Assembly (NCBI GenBank): GCA_905209765.1
Contig: CAJLUE010000005.1
Span: forward strand, 1 to 61,169
Origin: an uncultured Collinsella sp.
GTDB taxonomy: Bacteria; Actinomycetota; Coriobacteriia; Coriobacteriales; Coriobacteriaceae
Length of the DNA: 61,169 nt
Reading direction: 5' to 3'
Of this stretch, positions 42,160-50,557 are shown piece by piece (positions within the stretch are counted from its first letter, which is position 1; every line of letters starts with the position of its first letter). The translations under genes and the position numbers were made by a program. The notes below the pieces were generated by a model, which saw only the letters and a program-made list of their open reading frames with translations, was not told the DNA's origin and ran no database searches.

Positions 42160-43507
42160 CGCTTCCGATCCGCGCCAGCAGAATCGTACACGGCAGCCCG
42201 CGCCGCGTCCTGCTCAGCCTGGTCAGCGCCCGGCGCAGCCGACGCAGCGTTCGGCTCAGCCTACTCAGCGTACTGCTCAACAGCCCGCCGCTCGTCCCGC
42301 GCAGCCCGCTGGCGGCGCTCGTTTTAAGCAACAGGCTCCTGCCCAGCGCACGCAGGGACAAGCCCCGCAATCACGCTCCCACGCACATCATGCTCATGGC
42401 TCGCACGGCGTTGCTCCGGCCACGCGCTCGAGCTATAACACGCACGCCCGCCGTGGTACCCAAAAGAAAAGCTCCCCGGTGCCTATGATTATCGGTGGCG
42501 TCGTCGCCGTGCTTGCGCTTGTCGCGATCGTTTTCTTTGTTGTGCCGGCCGTCAAGGGCTTCTTTGCGGGTGAGGATGCAAAAGTCGTTGCAGGCCAGCA
42601 GGTTACTATCACGATTCCCGATGGTGCCTCGGGTGACAGCATCGCTTCGATTCTCTCTGAGAACCATATCGTCGAAGATCCCAAGGATTATTACGCGGCG
42701 GTCAAAAAGCTCAACGCCGACATGTCGCTTAAGCCTGGCACCTACTCGTTCACCACGCTCATGGACGCGACCAAGGTCGTTCAGCAGCTCATGGAAGGCC
42801 CCAATGCGGGCTCCGATGCGCTGACTATCCCAGAGGGCCTGACGGTTGACCAGGTCGCCGACCGCGTGGCCAAGGCGTACGACAGTATTTCTAAGGAGGA
42901 CTTCCTTAACCAGGCTAAGGCGAGCAATTATGTGAATGATTACGCTTTCCTTAAAGACGCCGCGAACGATTCGCTCGAGGGTTTCCTGTTCCCCAAGACG
43001 TATTCGCTTGGTAAGGACCCAAGCGCCGATGATGTGATTCGCGCCATGCTTGACCAGTTCAACGCCGAGTACAAGTCACTTGACTTTGCCAGCTGCGAGG
43101 CCAAGATCAAGGAGCGCTATGGCGTGGAGATGTCCGATTACGACATCGTTAACCTTGCCTCGATTGTCGAGCGCGAGGGCCTCAACGCCGATCAGCGCGC
43201 TCATGTGGCATCGGTTTTCTATAACCGTCTGGCGGGCAAGCTCGATGGCCTGCGCTACCTCAACAGCGACGCGACCATGATGTACGTCACCGGTGGCGAG
43301 GTTACCGCCGACGACCTGCAGAGTGATAGCCCCTATAACACCTATAAGCACGAGGGCCTGCCGCCCACGCCCATTTGCTCTCCGTCGCTCGAGGCGCTCA
43401 AGGCCACCCTTGAGCCGACCGACTCCGACGACCTGTATTTCTACATTACGCAGGACGAGGAGTATTTCTCGAAGACCTACGAAGAGCATCAACAGTCTTG
43501 GAATTGA
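42152..43507 (+). CDS. mltG: Endolytic murein transglycosylase MltG
   Basis: MltG cuts nascent peptidoglycan strands and sets glycan length. The 451-aa protein has a cytosolic Pro/Gln/Arg-rich low-complexity N-terminus (about 1-108) and one TM helix (about 111-133). A LysM-like region with VTITIPDGASGDSIASIL and the catalytic YceG domain follow; the catalytic glutamate is E340 in LASIVEREG. The C-terminal substrate segment YNTYKHEGLPPTPICSPS is typical. The long repetitive N-terminal tail is a lineage feature and may interact with division proteins. Confidence 0.94.
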   Translation: MSSASDPRQQNRTRQPAPRPAQPGQRPAQPTQRSAQPTQRTAQQPAARPAQPAGGARFKQQAPAQRTQGQAPQSRSHAHHAHGSHGVAPATRSSYNTHARRGTQKKSSPVPMIIGGVVAVLALVAIVFFVVPAVKGFFAGEDAKVVAGQQVTITIPDGASGDSIASILSENHIVEDPKDYYAAVKKLNADMSLKPGTYSFTTLMDATKVVQQLMEGPNAGSDALTIPEGLTVDQVADRVAKAYDSISKEDFLNQAKASNYVNDYAFLKDAANDSLEGFLFPKTYSLGKDPSADDVIRAMLDQFNAEYKSLDFASCEAKIKERYGVEMSDYDIVNLASIVEREGLNADQRAHVASVFYNRLAGKLDGLRYLNSDATMMYVTGGEVTADDLQSDSPYNTYKHEGLPPTPICSPSLEALKATLEPTDSDDLYFYITQDEEYFSKTYEEHQQSWN

Positions 43508-43509
43508 TC

Positions 43510-44007
43510 ATGAGGATTTTTAGCCCCAAACGATATGTTGCCTCGGTCGATCGCATCGACCTCGATACCCTCTGGGCCGACGGCAAGCGCGCCATTCTGC
43601 TCGACCGCGACAACACCCTGGTGCCACGTGATACCGAGCAGGTACCCGCTGCGGTCTCCGCCTGGCTCGAGGCCGCCCATGCTAAGGGCTTTAAGCTGTG
43701 CATGGTGTCCAACAACTGGCATCGCGACCAGGTTATGGCGTCGGCGCGCGAGCTGGGGCTCGAGGCCATCAGCCATGCCATGAAGCCGGCGCCCTTTGCC
43801 CTCAAAGCGGGTCTTAAGCGTCTGGGCGCCACGGCCGACGAGGCCGTGCTGATCGGCGATCAGCTGTACACGGACGTGTGGAGCGGTAACTTTGCCGGCG
43901 TTGACACTATTCTGGTCAAGCCGCAGGCCACCCAGGACCTGTGGTACACGCAGATCTTCCGTATCTTTGAGCGCCGGGCCCTGCGCGACCTTCCCTGCGA
44001 GGAATAG
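43510..44007 (+). CDS. yqeG: YqeG family HAD phosphatase
   Basis: This 165-aa HAD-superfamily IIIA phosphatase of the YqeG type has the nucleophile motif LLDRDNTLVP near 30-39. VSNNWHRDQV is motif 2, KPAPFALKAGL the motif 3 lysine, and LIGDQLYTDVWSGN motif 4. The physiological substrate of YqeG proteins is not established in most bacteria. ATG 43510 begins 2 bp after the mltG stop with no strong ribosome site, so it is probably coupled. aroK follows after 8 bp. Confidence 0.87.
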   Translation: MRIFSPKRYVASVDRIDLDTLWADGKRAILLDRDNTLVPRDTEQVPAAVSAWLEAAHAKGFKLCMVSNNWHRDQVMASARELGLEAISHAMKPAPFALKAGLKRLGATADEAVLIGDQLYTDVWSGNFAGVDTILVKPQATQDLWYTQIFRIFERRALRDLPCEE

Positions 44008-44015
44008 GTTTCGCC

Positions 44016-44549
44016 ATGTCTCAGCACATCAAACACGGCTGCGACCATATCTTCTTTATCGGCTTTTTGGGCGCGGGCAAGTCGACGCTTGCGCGCAATG
44101 TGGGCACTATGTTCAAGCGTCGATTCATCGATACCGATCGTTTGGTTGTGCGTCGATGCGGCAAGTCGGTGACCGAGATATTTAAGACCGAGGGCGAGGA
44201 TCGTTTTCGCGAGCTCGAGACTTCGGCACTCCGTTCGCTTCAGAGTGAGCGCAGTCTGCTGGTATCGTGCGGGGGTGGCATCGTCGAGACGCCGTTGAAC
44301 ATTGAACTGATGCACGAGATGGGTACGTGTGTGTACCTCGAAGGCGACTTTGAGGACTCGTTGCGCCAGATTCGCCGCTCCGATACCCGGCCCGATTTCC
44401 GCTCGCCCGAGCATGCTGCGCGCCTGTTTGAACATCGCCGTCCGCTGTATCGCCAGGCCGCCGATATCACCCTTGATATTCGCAACAAGTCCTTCGAGGA
44501 CGTTTCCTACCTTTGTGCCGAGATGCTTTTGGAGCGTGGATTGCTATGA
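44016..44549 (+). CDS. aroK: Shikimate kinase
   Basis: AroK phosphorylates shikimate at O3 in aromatic amino acid synthesis. The 177-aa protein has Walker A GFLGAGKST near 17-25, the substrate-binding FIDTDRLV and FRELE segments, and the SCGGGIV motif. The lid carries RRSDTRPDF. It overlaps the aroB-like gene by 4 bp (ATGA), so the two are translationally coupled as in typical aroK-aroB pairs. Confidence 0.94.
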   Translation: MSQHIKHGCDHIFFIGFLGAGKSTLARNVGTMFKRRFIDTDRLVVRRCGKSVTEIFKTEGEDRFRELETSALRSLQSERSLLVSCGGGIVETPLNIELMHEMGTCVYLEGDFEDSLRQIRRSDTRPDFRSPEHAARLFEHRRPLYRQAADITLDIRNKSFEDVSYLCAEMLLERGLL

Positions 44550-45655
44550 TTCGCCGTCAACTTATCAATTTCCAAAACCGCAGTGTCGATGTTCGCGTCG
44601 GTCTTAGCGCGTTTGAGGAACTGTCGCGCATGTTTGCCTCGGCTGTGGGCAAGCCTAAGCGCGCGATGGTGGTTTGGAGCGACGCCACATCCGAGCGCTT
44701 TGGTGAGGTCGTCGAGCATGCGCTGGTCGACGCCGGTTTTGCCGTGTCGCTGCTCGCCCTTGAGGTTTCGCCTGCCGGTGCTACGCTGGCCGATGCCGAT
44801 GCCGTCTTTGGCGCCCTGTCGGCTAACGGCATTACCTGCGACGATCTCGTTGTCGCTGTCGGCGACACGGCGACCTGCTCGGTCGTTTGCTGGTGTTCCA
44901 ATCAGTGGTGCGGTCGCACCGAGTGCGCCTTGCTGCCGACGACGTTCGATGCCATGCTCACGGTCGCGACGACCATGAAGCCGCTCGTCGCCTCGTCGGT
45001 GAATGCGCTTCCCGCTATTGCGTTCCGTCCCGAGCCGGGCTTGGTCGTGTGTGACCTCGACCTTGTTCGCGAGGCGGACTCCGAGGACCTCAAGCTCGGC
45101 TATGTGGAGCTTGTTGGCACCATGCTTTCGAGCAGCAAGTCCCGCTGGAATCAGTTTACTGAGACCGTCCCCGAGATTCTCGCGGGCGAGGAGGTCGCGC
45201 TCGTCAATGCCGTTCAGTGGTCTCAGACTGCTCGCAAGGACGTACTGATGGCTACGAACCCGAGCGCCCGCCATGCGCTCGATTTTGGTAAGACGGGGGA
45301 GCGTACCCTGCGCGCCTGCCTGGGCGATGCCGCTTCGCAGATCCCTGCCTACCAGCTGTTGTCCGAGGGCATGCGTTTTGAGGCGCGCGTTGCCCACGAT
45401 GCCTGCGACTTCGATATCGATTACGTTTTTGAGGTCGATGACTGCCTGGAGGACTTTGGCATCGAGGAGCTTGCCTTCGACCTAGAGCCCACCGCGTTTA
45501 TCGAGGAGTTCCGCAGGCAGCAGTTCGCCCGCTCGAACCGCAGTATGTTGCCGCTGCCCGCGGCACTCGGCGCCATTCGTCTAACGGGCGTTGAGGACGA
45601 GGTTCTTGAGCGCCATGCTCACGCCTACTTGGCTTCTCGCAAAGAACTTCTCTAA
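44546..45655 (+). CDS. AroB-like protein lacking active-site residues
   Basis: This 369-aa protein sits in the aroB position after aroK and has the 3-dehydroquinate synthase fold pattern: DDLVVAVGD for the NAD-binding GGGV region, LLPTTFDAMLTV for VPTTLLAQVDS, LKLGYVELVG for the AEVIK helix. Metal and substrate residues are largely lost. LNxGHTxGHAxE reads LDFGKTGERTLR (245-256), the HGExV site reads SEGMRF, and SSVGGKTGVN is unrecognisable; only a Glu (about 188) is kept. It is intact, in frame and coupled to aroK, so it is under selection but probably not a normal dehydroquinate synthase. It could be regulatory or structural (inference). Confidence 0.8.
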   Translation: MIRRQLINFQNRSVDVRVGLSAFEELSRMFASAVGKPKRAMVVWSDATSERFGEVVEHALVDAGFAVSLLALEVSPAGATLADADAVFGALSANGITCDDLVVAVGDTATCSVVCWCSNQWCGRTECALLPTTFDAMLTVATTMKPLVASSVNALPAIAFRPEPGLVVCDLDLVREADSEDLKLGYVELVGTMLSSSKSRWNQFTETVPEILAGEEVALVNAVQWSQTARKDVLMATNPSARHALDFGKTGERTLRACLGDAASQIPAYQLLSEGMRFEARVAHDACDFDIDYVFEVDDCLEDFGIEELAFDLEPTAFIEEFRRQQFARSNRSMLPLPAALGAIRLTGVEDEVLERHAHAYLASRKELL

Positions 45656-45661
45656 GATTTA

Positions 45662-45667
45662 TTGACA
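45662..45667 (+). promoter_or_regulatory. Candidate -35 box of the peptidase gene
   Basis: A consensus TTGACA lies six bases after the aroB-like stop. TATCAT at 45682-45687 follows at 14 bp, which is short; no better -10 is visible. Confidence 0.35.
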
Positions 45668-45692
45668 TCCATCGTCTTTCGTATCATGTTGA

Positions 45693-45764
45693 GGGGCGGG
45701 TTTTCAATCGGTTGTGGATCGCATGCGATTCCGACGTTCGGTTGAGACCCGTCCCGCACTTTTT
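45693..45764 (+). terminator. Long G:U-rich hairpin with T run before the peptidase gene
   Basis: GGGGCGGG (45693-45700) and TTTCAATCG (45702-45710) pair with CGGTTGAGA (45739-45747) and CCCGTCCC (45748-45755), 17 pairs with one bulge and three G:U pairs. The palindrome ATCGCATGCGAT (45718-45729) forms the apex. TTTTT follows four bases after the stem. It may terminate the aro operon or act in the leader of the peptidase mRNA. Confidence 0.55.
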
Positions 45765-45787
45765 GAGACAATAAGAAAGGAATCTGC

Positions 45788-46918
45788 ATGTCTGAGTTTG
45801 CTGCCGGTCCCGCCGGTCGTATCGAACGTGTCCGTGCCCTGATGGTTGAGCGCGGCTACGACGCTATCGTGGTGCGCGACGAGGCCAATCTTCGTTGGCT
45901 CACGGGCGTGAAGGGCGTCTTCGACTACACCTTCGAGTTCCCACACGCGGCGTTTATTACGGTTGACCAGTGCCTGTTCCATACCGACTCGCGCTACCTC
46001 AACAGCTTTGAGGAGAACACGCCCGCCGGCAGCCCCTGGGTCTACGACATGGACGAGGGCACCATCCCCGGTTGGGTCGCCGGCAAGATCGCGGCCAACA
46101 AGTGCCGCATCTGCGCTGTCGAGGACGACATGCAGATCAACTTCTACCAGGGCATTCAGCGTGGTCTGGAGGATCGTTCCGTCGCCTGCATGTTGCCGCT
46201 GATGCATGACGACATCCGCAAGATGCGCGCCATCAAGGACGCCGAGGAGATCGAGCTCATGCGCCATGCGCAGTCGATCACCGATGCCGCCTTCCAGCAT
46301 ATGCTCGGCTTTATTAAGCCCGGTATGACCGAGAAGCAGGTTCGCAACGAGCTCGAGAACTTTATGTTCGCCAACGGCGCCGACAGCCTGGCCTTCGGCT
46401 CCATTGTGGCGAGCGGCCCCAACACCGCCAACCCGCATGCCGTGCCGAGTGACCGCGTGATCGAGAAGGGCGACTTCGTCCTCATGGATTACGGCGCGGG
46501 CTACTGCGATTATCGTTCCGACATGACGCGCACCGTCGTGATGGGCGAGCCTAACCAGGAGCAGCTCGACCTGTACGCGCTCGTGCGCCGTACGCACGAG
46601 GAGTGCGTCGCCGCCATCCATCCGGGCGTCGAGGGCAACGACATTTTCAAGCTTTCCAAGAAGATTATCGGCGATGCCGGTTATGGCGATTACTACAACC
46701 ATGGTCTGGGTCACGGCGTCGGTATCGACATCCATGAGCTGCCCAACTTCAACCGCAGCAAGAACACCATCGAGGTCGGCTCGGTTATCACCATGGAGCC
46801 CGGCGTGTATCTGCCCGGTGTGGGCGGCGTGCGCCTGGAGGACTACGGCGTCGTCACCGAGAACGGCTACGAGCCCTTCACCAAGACCCCGCACGACCTG
46901 CACGTCATCGATTGCTAG
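45788..46918 (+). CDS. M24 family aminopeptidase, Xaa-Pro type
   Basis: This 376-aa protein is a pita-bread-fold metallopeptidase of the PepP/PepQ group, removing N-terminal residues before proline. It has an N-terminal creatinase-like domain (about 1-140) and the catalytic domain with all five metal ligands: MDYGAGYCDYRSDMTRT (two Asp), HGLGHGVGIDIHE (His), MEPGVYLPG (Glu) and VRLEDYG (Glu). Start ATG 45788 has AAGAAAGGA upstream. It precedes efp, as in many Gram-positives. Aminopeptidase versus dipeptidase cannot be separated here. Confidence 0.9.
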   Translation: MSEFAAGPAGRIERVRALMVERGYDAIVVRDEANLRWLTGVKGVFDYTFEFPHAAFITVDQCLFHTDSRYLNSFEENTPAGSPWVYDMDEGTIPGWVAGKIAANKCRICAVEDDMQINFYQGIQRGLEDRSVACMLPLMHDDIRKMRAIKDAEEIELMRHAQSITDAAFQHMLGFIKPGMTEKQVRNELENFMFANGADSLAFGSIVASGPNTANPHAVPSDRVIEKGDFVLMDYGAGYCDYRSDMTRTVVMGEPNQEQLDLYALVRRTHEECVAAIHPGVEGNDIFKLSKKIIGDAGYGDYYNHGLGHGVGIDIHELPNFNRSKNTIEVGSVITMEPGVYLPGVGGVRLEDYGVVTENGYEPFTKTPHDLHVIDC

Positions 46919-46940
46919 CCCATTTCGATAGATTTTTGGG

Positions 46941-46985
46941 GCGGGGCGTCCGGAGTAATTCGGGCGCCCCGCGTTCTCTTTTTAT
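46941..46985 (+). terminator. Terminator after the M24 peptidase gene
   Basis: GCGGGGCGTCCG (46941-46952) pairs with CGGGCGCCCCGC (46961-46972), 12 bp with one G:U, around GAGTAATT. A T-rich tail with TTTTT follows. Confidence 0.85.
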
Positions 46986-47014
46986 GCGCTCGCTGCAGGC
47001 GCCGTCTGCAAGTG

Positions 47015-47020
47015 TATAAT
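47015..47020 (+). promoter_or_regulatory. -10 box of the efp operon
   Basis: A perfect TATAAT lies 57 bp before the efp start. The -35 region is weak (CTGCAG, 46993-46998, 16 bp away). Confidence 0.55.
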
Positions 47021-47077
47021 TTCGGTCGTATGTAATTTGGACGCTTGTGCGTTCTGCCCATATCAAGAAAGGTCGCT

Positions 47078-47641
47078 ATGCCTACCATTTCTACCGCCGA
47101 CTTCAAGAACGGCCTCGGTCTCCGCATTAAGGACAAGGTCTACACCATCGTCGAGTTCCAGCATGTCAAGCCGGGCAAGGGCGGCGCGTTTGTGCGCTAC
47201 AAGACCCGCGACATCAAGAGCGGCCGCGTCGTCGAGAACACCTGCAACGCCGGCACCAAGTTTGAGAGCGTTATGCTCACCACCCGTGAGTTCCAGTACC
47301 TCTACAACGATGGCGCCGACTACATCTTCATGGACAATGAGACCTATGAGCAGGTTCCCGTTCCTGAGGACATGGTGGGCGAGAACTCCAAGTGGCTGCG
47401 CGAGAACGACATCTGCCAGCTGCTCTTTGCCGACGATGAGCTCATGGGCGTGACCCCGCCGATGTTCATCGAGACCACCATCGTCCAGACCGACCCGGGC
47501 TTTAAGGGCGACACCGTCCAGGGTTCCACCAAGCCGGCCACGATCGACACCGGCGCTGTCATCCAGGTCCCCATGTACCTCAACGAGGGCGAGGTCATCA
47601 AGGTTGACACCCGCGACGGCAAGTTCGTCTCCCGCGTCTAG
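47078..47641 (+). CDS. efp: Elongation factor P
   Basis: EF-P relieves ribosome stalling at polyproline stretches. The 187-aa protein has the three-domain EF-P layout. The tip loop KPGKGG holds K34, the position that is modified in many bacteria. The C-terminus carries GDTVQGSTKPATIDTG and NEGEVIKVDTRDGKFVSRV. ATG 47078 follows AGAAAGG; the in-frame extension to 47045 lacks a site. The modifying enzyme type cannot be told from this window. Confidence 0.96.
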   Translation: MPTISTADFKNGLGLRIKDKVYTIVEFQHVKPGKGGAFVRYKTRDIKSGRVVENTCNAGTKFESVMLTTREFQYLYNDGADYIFMDNETYEQVPVPEDMVGENSKWLRENDICQLLFADDELMGVTPPMFIETTIVQTDPGFKGDTVQGSTKPATIDTGAVIQVPMYLNEGEVIKVDTRDGKFVSRV

Positions 47642-47665
47642 CAACCAACTCTTCTAGGAGGACTC

Positions 47666-48028
47666 ATGCCCCAGGAAATCAAGATTGACGGCATCGGCAT
47701 TTCGCCCGATGTTCTGACCGCCATCGTTTCGCGCGCCGTGTCGGATGTCGAGGGCATCGCCTCCGTTGGCGTCAAGGACCTTGCCACCAACCTTGTCTCC
47801 ATGATGCTCTCGTCCAAGGCCCCGGCTTCCGAGCCGGCGGTCGAGGCCGAGGTCGTCGGCGACAAGCTCGCGCTCACCGTGCGTGTCGTGGTGTTCTTTG
47901 GCTATCCGTTCAAGAAACTCGCCGAGGCCGTTCGCGCCGCCGTGGTCGCCGCCATCGATGCCCAGGTGGGCGTCGAGGTCGAGCGCGTTGACGTTTGCAT
48001 CGATGGTCTCGTTTTCCCCAAGGAGTAA
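47666..48028 (+). CDS. Asp23/Gls24 family protein, second copy
   Basis: This 120-aa Asp23-family protein starts PQEIKIDGIGISPDVLTAIVSRAV and has the central strand KLALTVRVVVFFGYPFKKLAEAVRAAV and the end VERVDVCIDGLVFP. It differs clearly from the copy at 526-882. Position between efp and nusB is conserved in Gram-positives (YqhY in Bacillus, linked to acyl-CoA/lipid balance by genetics). It is 24 bp after efp with AGGAGG upstream. nusB follows after 3 bp. Confidence 0.88.
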   Translation: MPQEIKIDGIGISPDVLTAIVSRAVSDVEGIASVGVKDLATNLVSMMLSSKAPASEPAVEAEVVGDKLALTVRVVVFFGYPFKKLAEAVRAAVVAAIDAQVGVEVERVDVCIDGLVFPKE

Positions 48029-48031
48029 CCT

Positions 48032-48619
48032 TTGAGCCTTAAGGTTTATCGCGGGCGCACGCTTGCCCGCAGTCAGGCGCTGCAGCTGCTGTTCCAGGCC
48101 GAGGCCACGGACAGCCCGCTCGAGCGCGTCCTCGAGGGCGATTTCCTGATCTCGAAGGGTCCCCTCGACCCCTATGCACTGGAGCTTTGCCGCGGTGCCT
48201 ACGAGCACATCGATCGCATCGATTGTGCCCTGCGCGCCGTCGCCAAGAACTGGGATCTTATGCGCATGCCCGGTGCCGACCGCAACCTGCTGCGTATCGC
48301 CGTCTACGAGATGCGCTTCCTTACCGACGAAGAGGTCTCGGACGCCATCGTCATCAACGAGGCGGTCGAGATTGCTAAGGCTTATGGTACCGACCAGTCC
48401 GCATCGTTTGTCAACGGCGTGCTGGGCAAGATCGCTCGCAGCGAGGAACTGCCGGGCGAGGACCTGTACCAAGAGCTGCTGGCCGAGGATCGCGCTCGCG
48501 AGGAGGCACAGGCTGCCGAGGCAGCCGCCAAGGTCGCTGCTGCTCAGGCTGCTGCCGGCGTGCTTGCCGAGGATGCGGACGCTGCTGAGGCCGTCGAGGC
48601 CGACTCCGTCGAGGAGTAG
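48032..48619 (+). CDS. nusB: Transcription antitermination factor NusB
   Basis: NusB binds boxA RNA with S10 (NusE) to promote rRNA transcription. The 195-aa protein has the all-helical NusB core: LARSQALQLLFQAEAT, NLLRIAVYEMRFL and SDAIVINEAVEIAKAYGTDQSASFVNGVLGKIA. A C-terminal Ala/Glu-rich extension of about 55 residues is not part of the fold. The start is TTG 48032 with AAGGAG at 48020-48025, six bases away. Confidence 0.93.
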   Translation: MSLKVYRGRTLARSQALQLLFQAEATDSPLERVLEGDFLISKGPLDPYALELCRGAYEHIDRIDCALRAVAKNWDLMRMPGADRNLLRIAVYEMRFLTDEEVSDAIVINEAVEIAKAYGTDQSASFVNGVLGKIARSEELPGEDLYQELLAEDRAREEAQAAEAAAKVAAAQAAAGVLAEDADAAEAVEADSVEE

Positions 48620-48621
48620 CC

Positions 48622-48888
48622 ATGCCAGGGGGTTCCGTCCGCAACTTCGATGAGATCTCGGATCGCCTGGACCAGATCATCGCCACCGTTCGCTCCAAGG
48701 ATACGTCCTTGGAGCGTTCGCTCGATTTGTTTGACGAGGCGATTGAGCTGGGCTCCCGTGCGGTCGATATGGTCGACAAGTTTGAGCTGACGCCGCGTGA
48801 GGCCGACAAGCTCGAGCAGGAATACGATGAGGATGCGGCAAGCGAGTCCCAAGATAGACAGGCTGCATCCCCGGATACGAATGGTTGA
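48622..48888 (+). CDS. xseB: Exodeoxyribonuclease VII small subunit
   Basis: XseB is the small helical subunit of ExoVII, a single-strand DNA exonuclease. The 88-aa protein has the family core NFDEISDRLDQIIATVRSKDTSLERSLDLFDEAIELGSRA. An acidic, Gln/Ser-rich tail follows. The large subunit xseA, usually directly upstream, is absent here. It shares one or more bases with tlyA (TGATG). Confidence 0.88.
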   Translation: MPGGSVRNFDEISDRLDQIIATVRSKDTSLERSLDLFDEAIELGSRAVDMVDKFELTPREADKLEQEYDEDAASESQDRQAASPDTNG

Positions 48889-49700
48889 TGGCATTCATGA
48901 AACGCGTGCGTCTTGATGACGAACTGATTTCACAGGGCATCTGCGCCGATCGCGCGGATGCCCTTCGCACTCTTATGGCCGGCTTGGTCTCGAGCGGCGG
49001 TGAGCGTTTGACCTCTCCGGGGCTCAAGGTGACGCCGGGCCTGCCACTGCACGTTAAGGGGCGCATCCCGTACGTTGGGCGCGGCGGCCTCAAGCTCGAG
49101 GGCGCGCTCGATGCGTTTGGAATCGATCCGACGGACCTTGCTTGCCTCGATGTGGGATGTTCCACGGGCGGCTTTACCGATTGCCTGCTCAAGCGCGGCG
49201 CCGCGACCGTTGTCTCGGTCGACGTGGGCCGTGCCCAGTTTGATTGGTCGCTGCGCCAAGACGATCGCGTGACGCTCCACGAGCGCACGAATGTGACTCA
49301 GTTGCCCGAGCTCGGCTACGGCGGCGCTATCGACCTGGCCGTGTGCGATGTGTCGTTTACGAGTATCGCGAATATCATCGACGCCGTGCTGGCGTGTCTG
49401 AAGCCTTCGGGTTCGTTTTGCACGCTCGTAAAGCCGCAGTTTGAGGCGCCGGCTGCGCTGGTTGGCGAGGGCGGCATCGTTACCGACCCCGCCGTCCGCC
49501 GCGATACGCTCGTGGCGGCGATTGAACTCTTTGCCGCTAAGGGCCTGTTCCCGGTCGACGTGTGCGTATCGCCTATCCATGGTGCCAAGGGAAACGTCGA
49601 GTTTTTCCTGTACGGCACGAGGTTTGCCCCCGGGGAGCGCGCCGACGATGAGCTGCAATCCCAGGTATCGGTTTTGAGCGAGAAAGCTGCAACGCTATGA
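48888..49700 (+). CDS. tlyA: TlyA family rRNA methyltransferase
   Basis: TlyA-type enzymes 2'-O-methylate 16S and 23S rRNA and have been reported as haemolysins. The 270-aa protein has an N-terminal S4 domain (MKRVRLDDELISQGICADRADALR) and an FtsJ-like methyltransferase domain. The latter carries LDVGCSTGGFTDCLLKRGA as SAM motif, then DLAVCDVSFTSI and LVKPQFEA; the K-D-K-E type catalytic residues fit. Start ATG 48888 overlaps the xseB stop; ATG 48897 is an alternative. It overlaps nadK by 4 bp. Confidence 0.92.
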   Translation: MAFMKRVRLDDELISQGICADRADALRTLMAGLVSSGGERLTSPGLKVTPGLPLHVKGRIPYVGRGGLKLEGALDAFGIDPTDLACLDVGCSTGGFTDCLLKRGAATVVSVDVGRAQFDWSLRQDDRVTLHERTNVTQLPELGYGGAIDLAVCDVSFTSIANIIDAVLACLKPSGSFCTLVKPQFEAPAALVGEGGIVTDPAVRRDTLVAAIELFAAKGLFPVDVCVSPIHGAKGNVEFFLYGTRFAPGERADDELQSQVSVLSEKAATL

Positions 49701-50557
49701 AGGTCTTTCTGGTTCCCAATTACTACAAGCAAGAGGCAGTCGAGAGCGGCCTGATGCTCGAGCTTTGGCTTTCGCGCCAGGGCTACGAGGTTGCATGGGC
49801 TGCCGACCAGCGTTCCAAGATCCAGAGCACGCCCGATGTTGACGATGCCGACCTGGTCATTACGCTCGGCGGCGACGGTACGTTGCTGCGCGCCGCCCGC
49901 ATTCTCAACTACCGTGAGATTCCCATTTTGGGTCTTTCCTATGGCCACCTGGGCTTTTTGACGGCGGCCAGTCCCGAGGAACGCGATATTTTGCAGGTTG
50001 TGAGCGATGCCCTGTCCGGTGAGCTCCACGTGAGCCGCCGCGCCACCATCGCCGCGGATATCGTCTCGGTGCGCGATGACGGCACGAAGGATGTCGTGCG
50101 CACGTTCGCCCTCAACGACATGGCGCTCACGCGTGGGCCCCTGTCCGATATGGTCGAGTTTGACATCACGGTTTCTGGCCATCATATCGATCGCTTGCGC
50201 GGCGATGGTGTGGTCGTGTCGACGGCGACCGGTTCCACCGGCTATGCGCTTTCCGCCGGCGGCCCTATCGTGAGCCCCGATTATACGGGTATGGTTTGCG
50301 TGCCCATCGCGCCGCACACCATTCAGGCTCGCGCCTTCTTGACCTCGCCGAGCGATGTCGTCGAGATCTTTATGTCCGATGATCGCCCGAGCGTGCCGGC
50401 TATTGCCATCGACGGACAGTTTATTACCTGCGACGGCACGGTTGAGAGCGTGGCTGTGCGTCGCGGTCCCGGCGATGTGCTGCTGCTGGATTACGGTCCC
50501 GAGAGCTTCTATAACTCGGTGAGTCGCGTGTTCTATGGAGTGCGTCATGATCGATGA
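49697..50557 (+). CDS. nadK: NAD kinase
   Basis: NadK phosphorylates NAD to NADP. The 286-aa protein has the signature LGGDGTLLRAAR near 57-68, the NDMALTRG segment, DGVVVSTATGSTGYALSAGGPI and the late IDGQ motif. It lies in the conserved tlyA-nadK-recN order with overlaps on both sides (ATGA with tlyA; 11 bp with recN). Confidence 0.95.
   Translation: MKVFLVPNYYKQEAVESGLMLELWLSRQGYEVAWAADQRSKIQSTPDVDDADLVITLGGDGTLLRAARILNYREIPILGLSYGHLGFLTAASPEERDILQVVSDALSGELHVSRRATIAADIVSVRDDGTKDVVRTFALNDMALTRGPLSDMVEFDITVSGHHIDRLRGDGVVVSTATGSTGYALSAGGPIVSPDYTGMVCVPIAPHTIQARAFLTSPSDVVEIFMSDDRPSVPAIAIDGQFITCDGTVESVAVRRGPGDVLLLDYGPESFYNSVSRVFYGVRHDR

Noticed and set aside
42176..42330. Tandem DNA repeat at the mltG start
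   Set aside because: It is coding low complexity (Pro/Gln/Ala-rich cytosolic tail of MltG), in frame with the gene.
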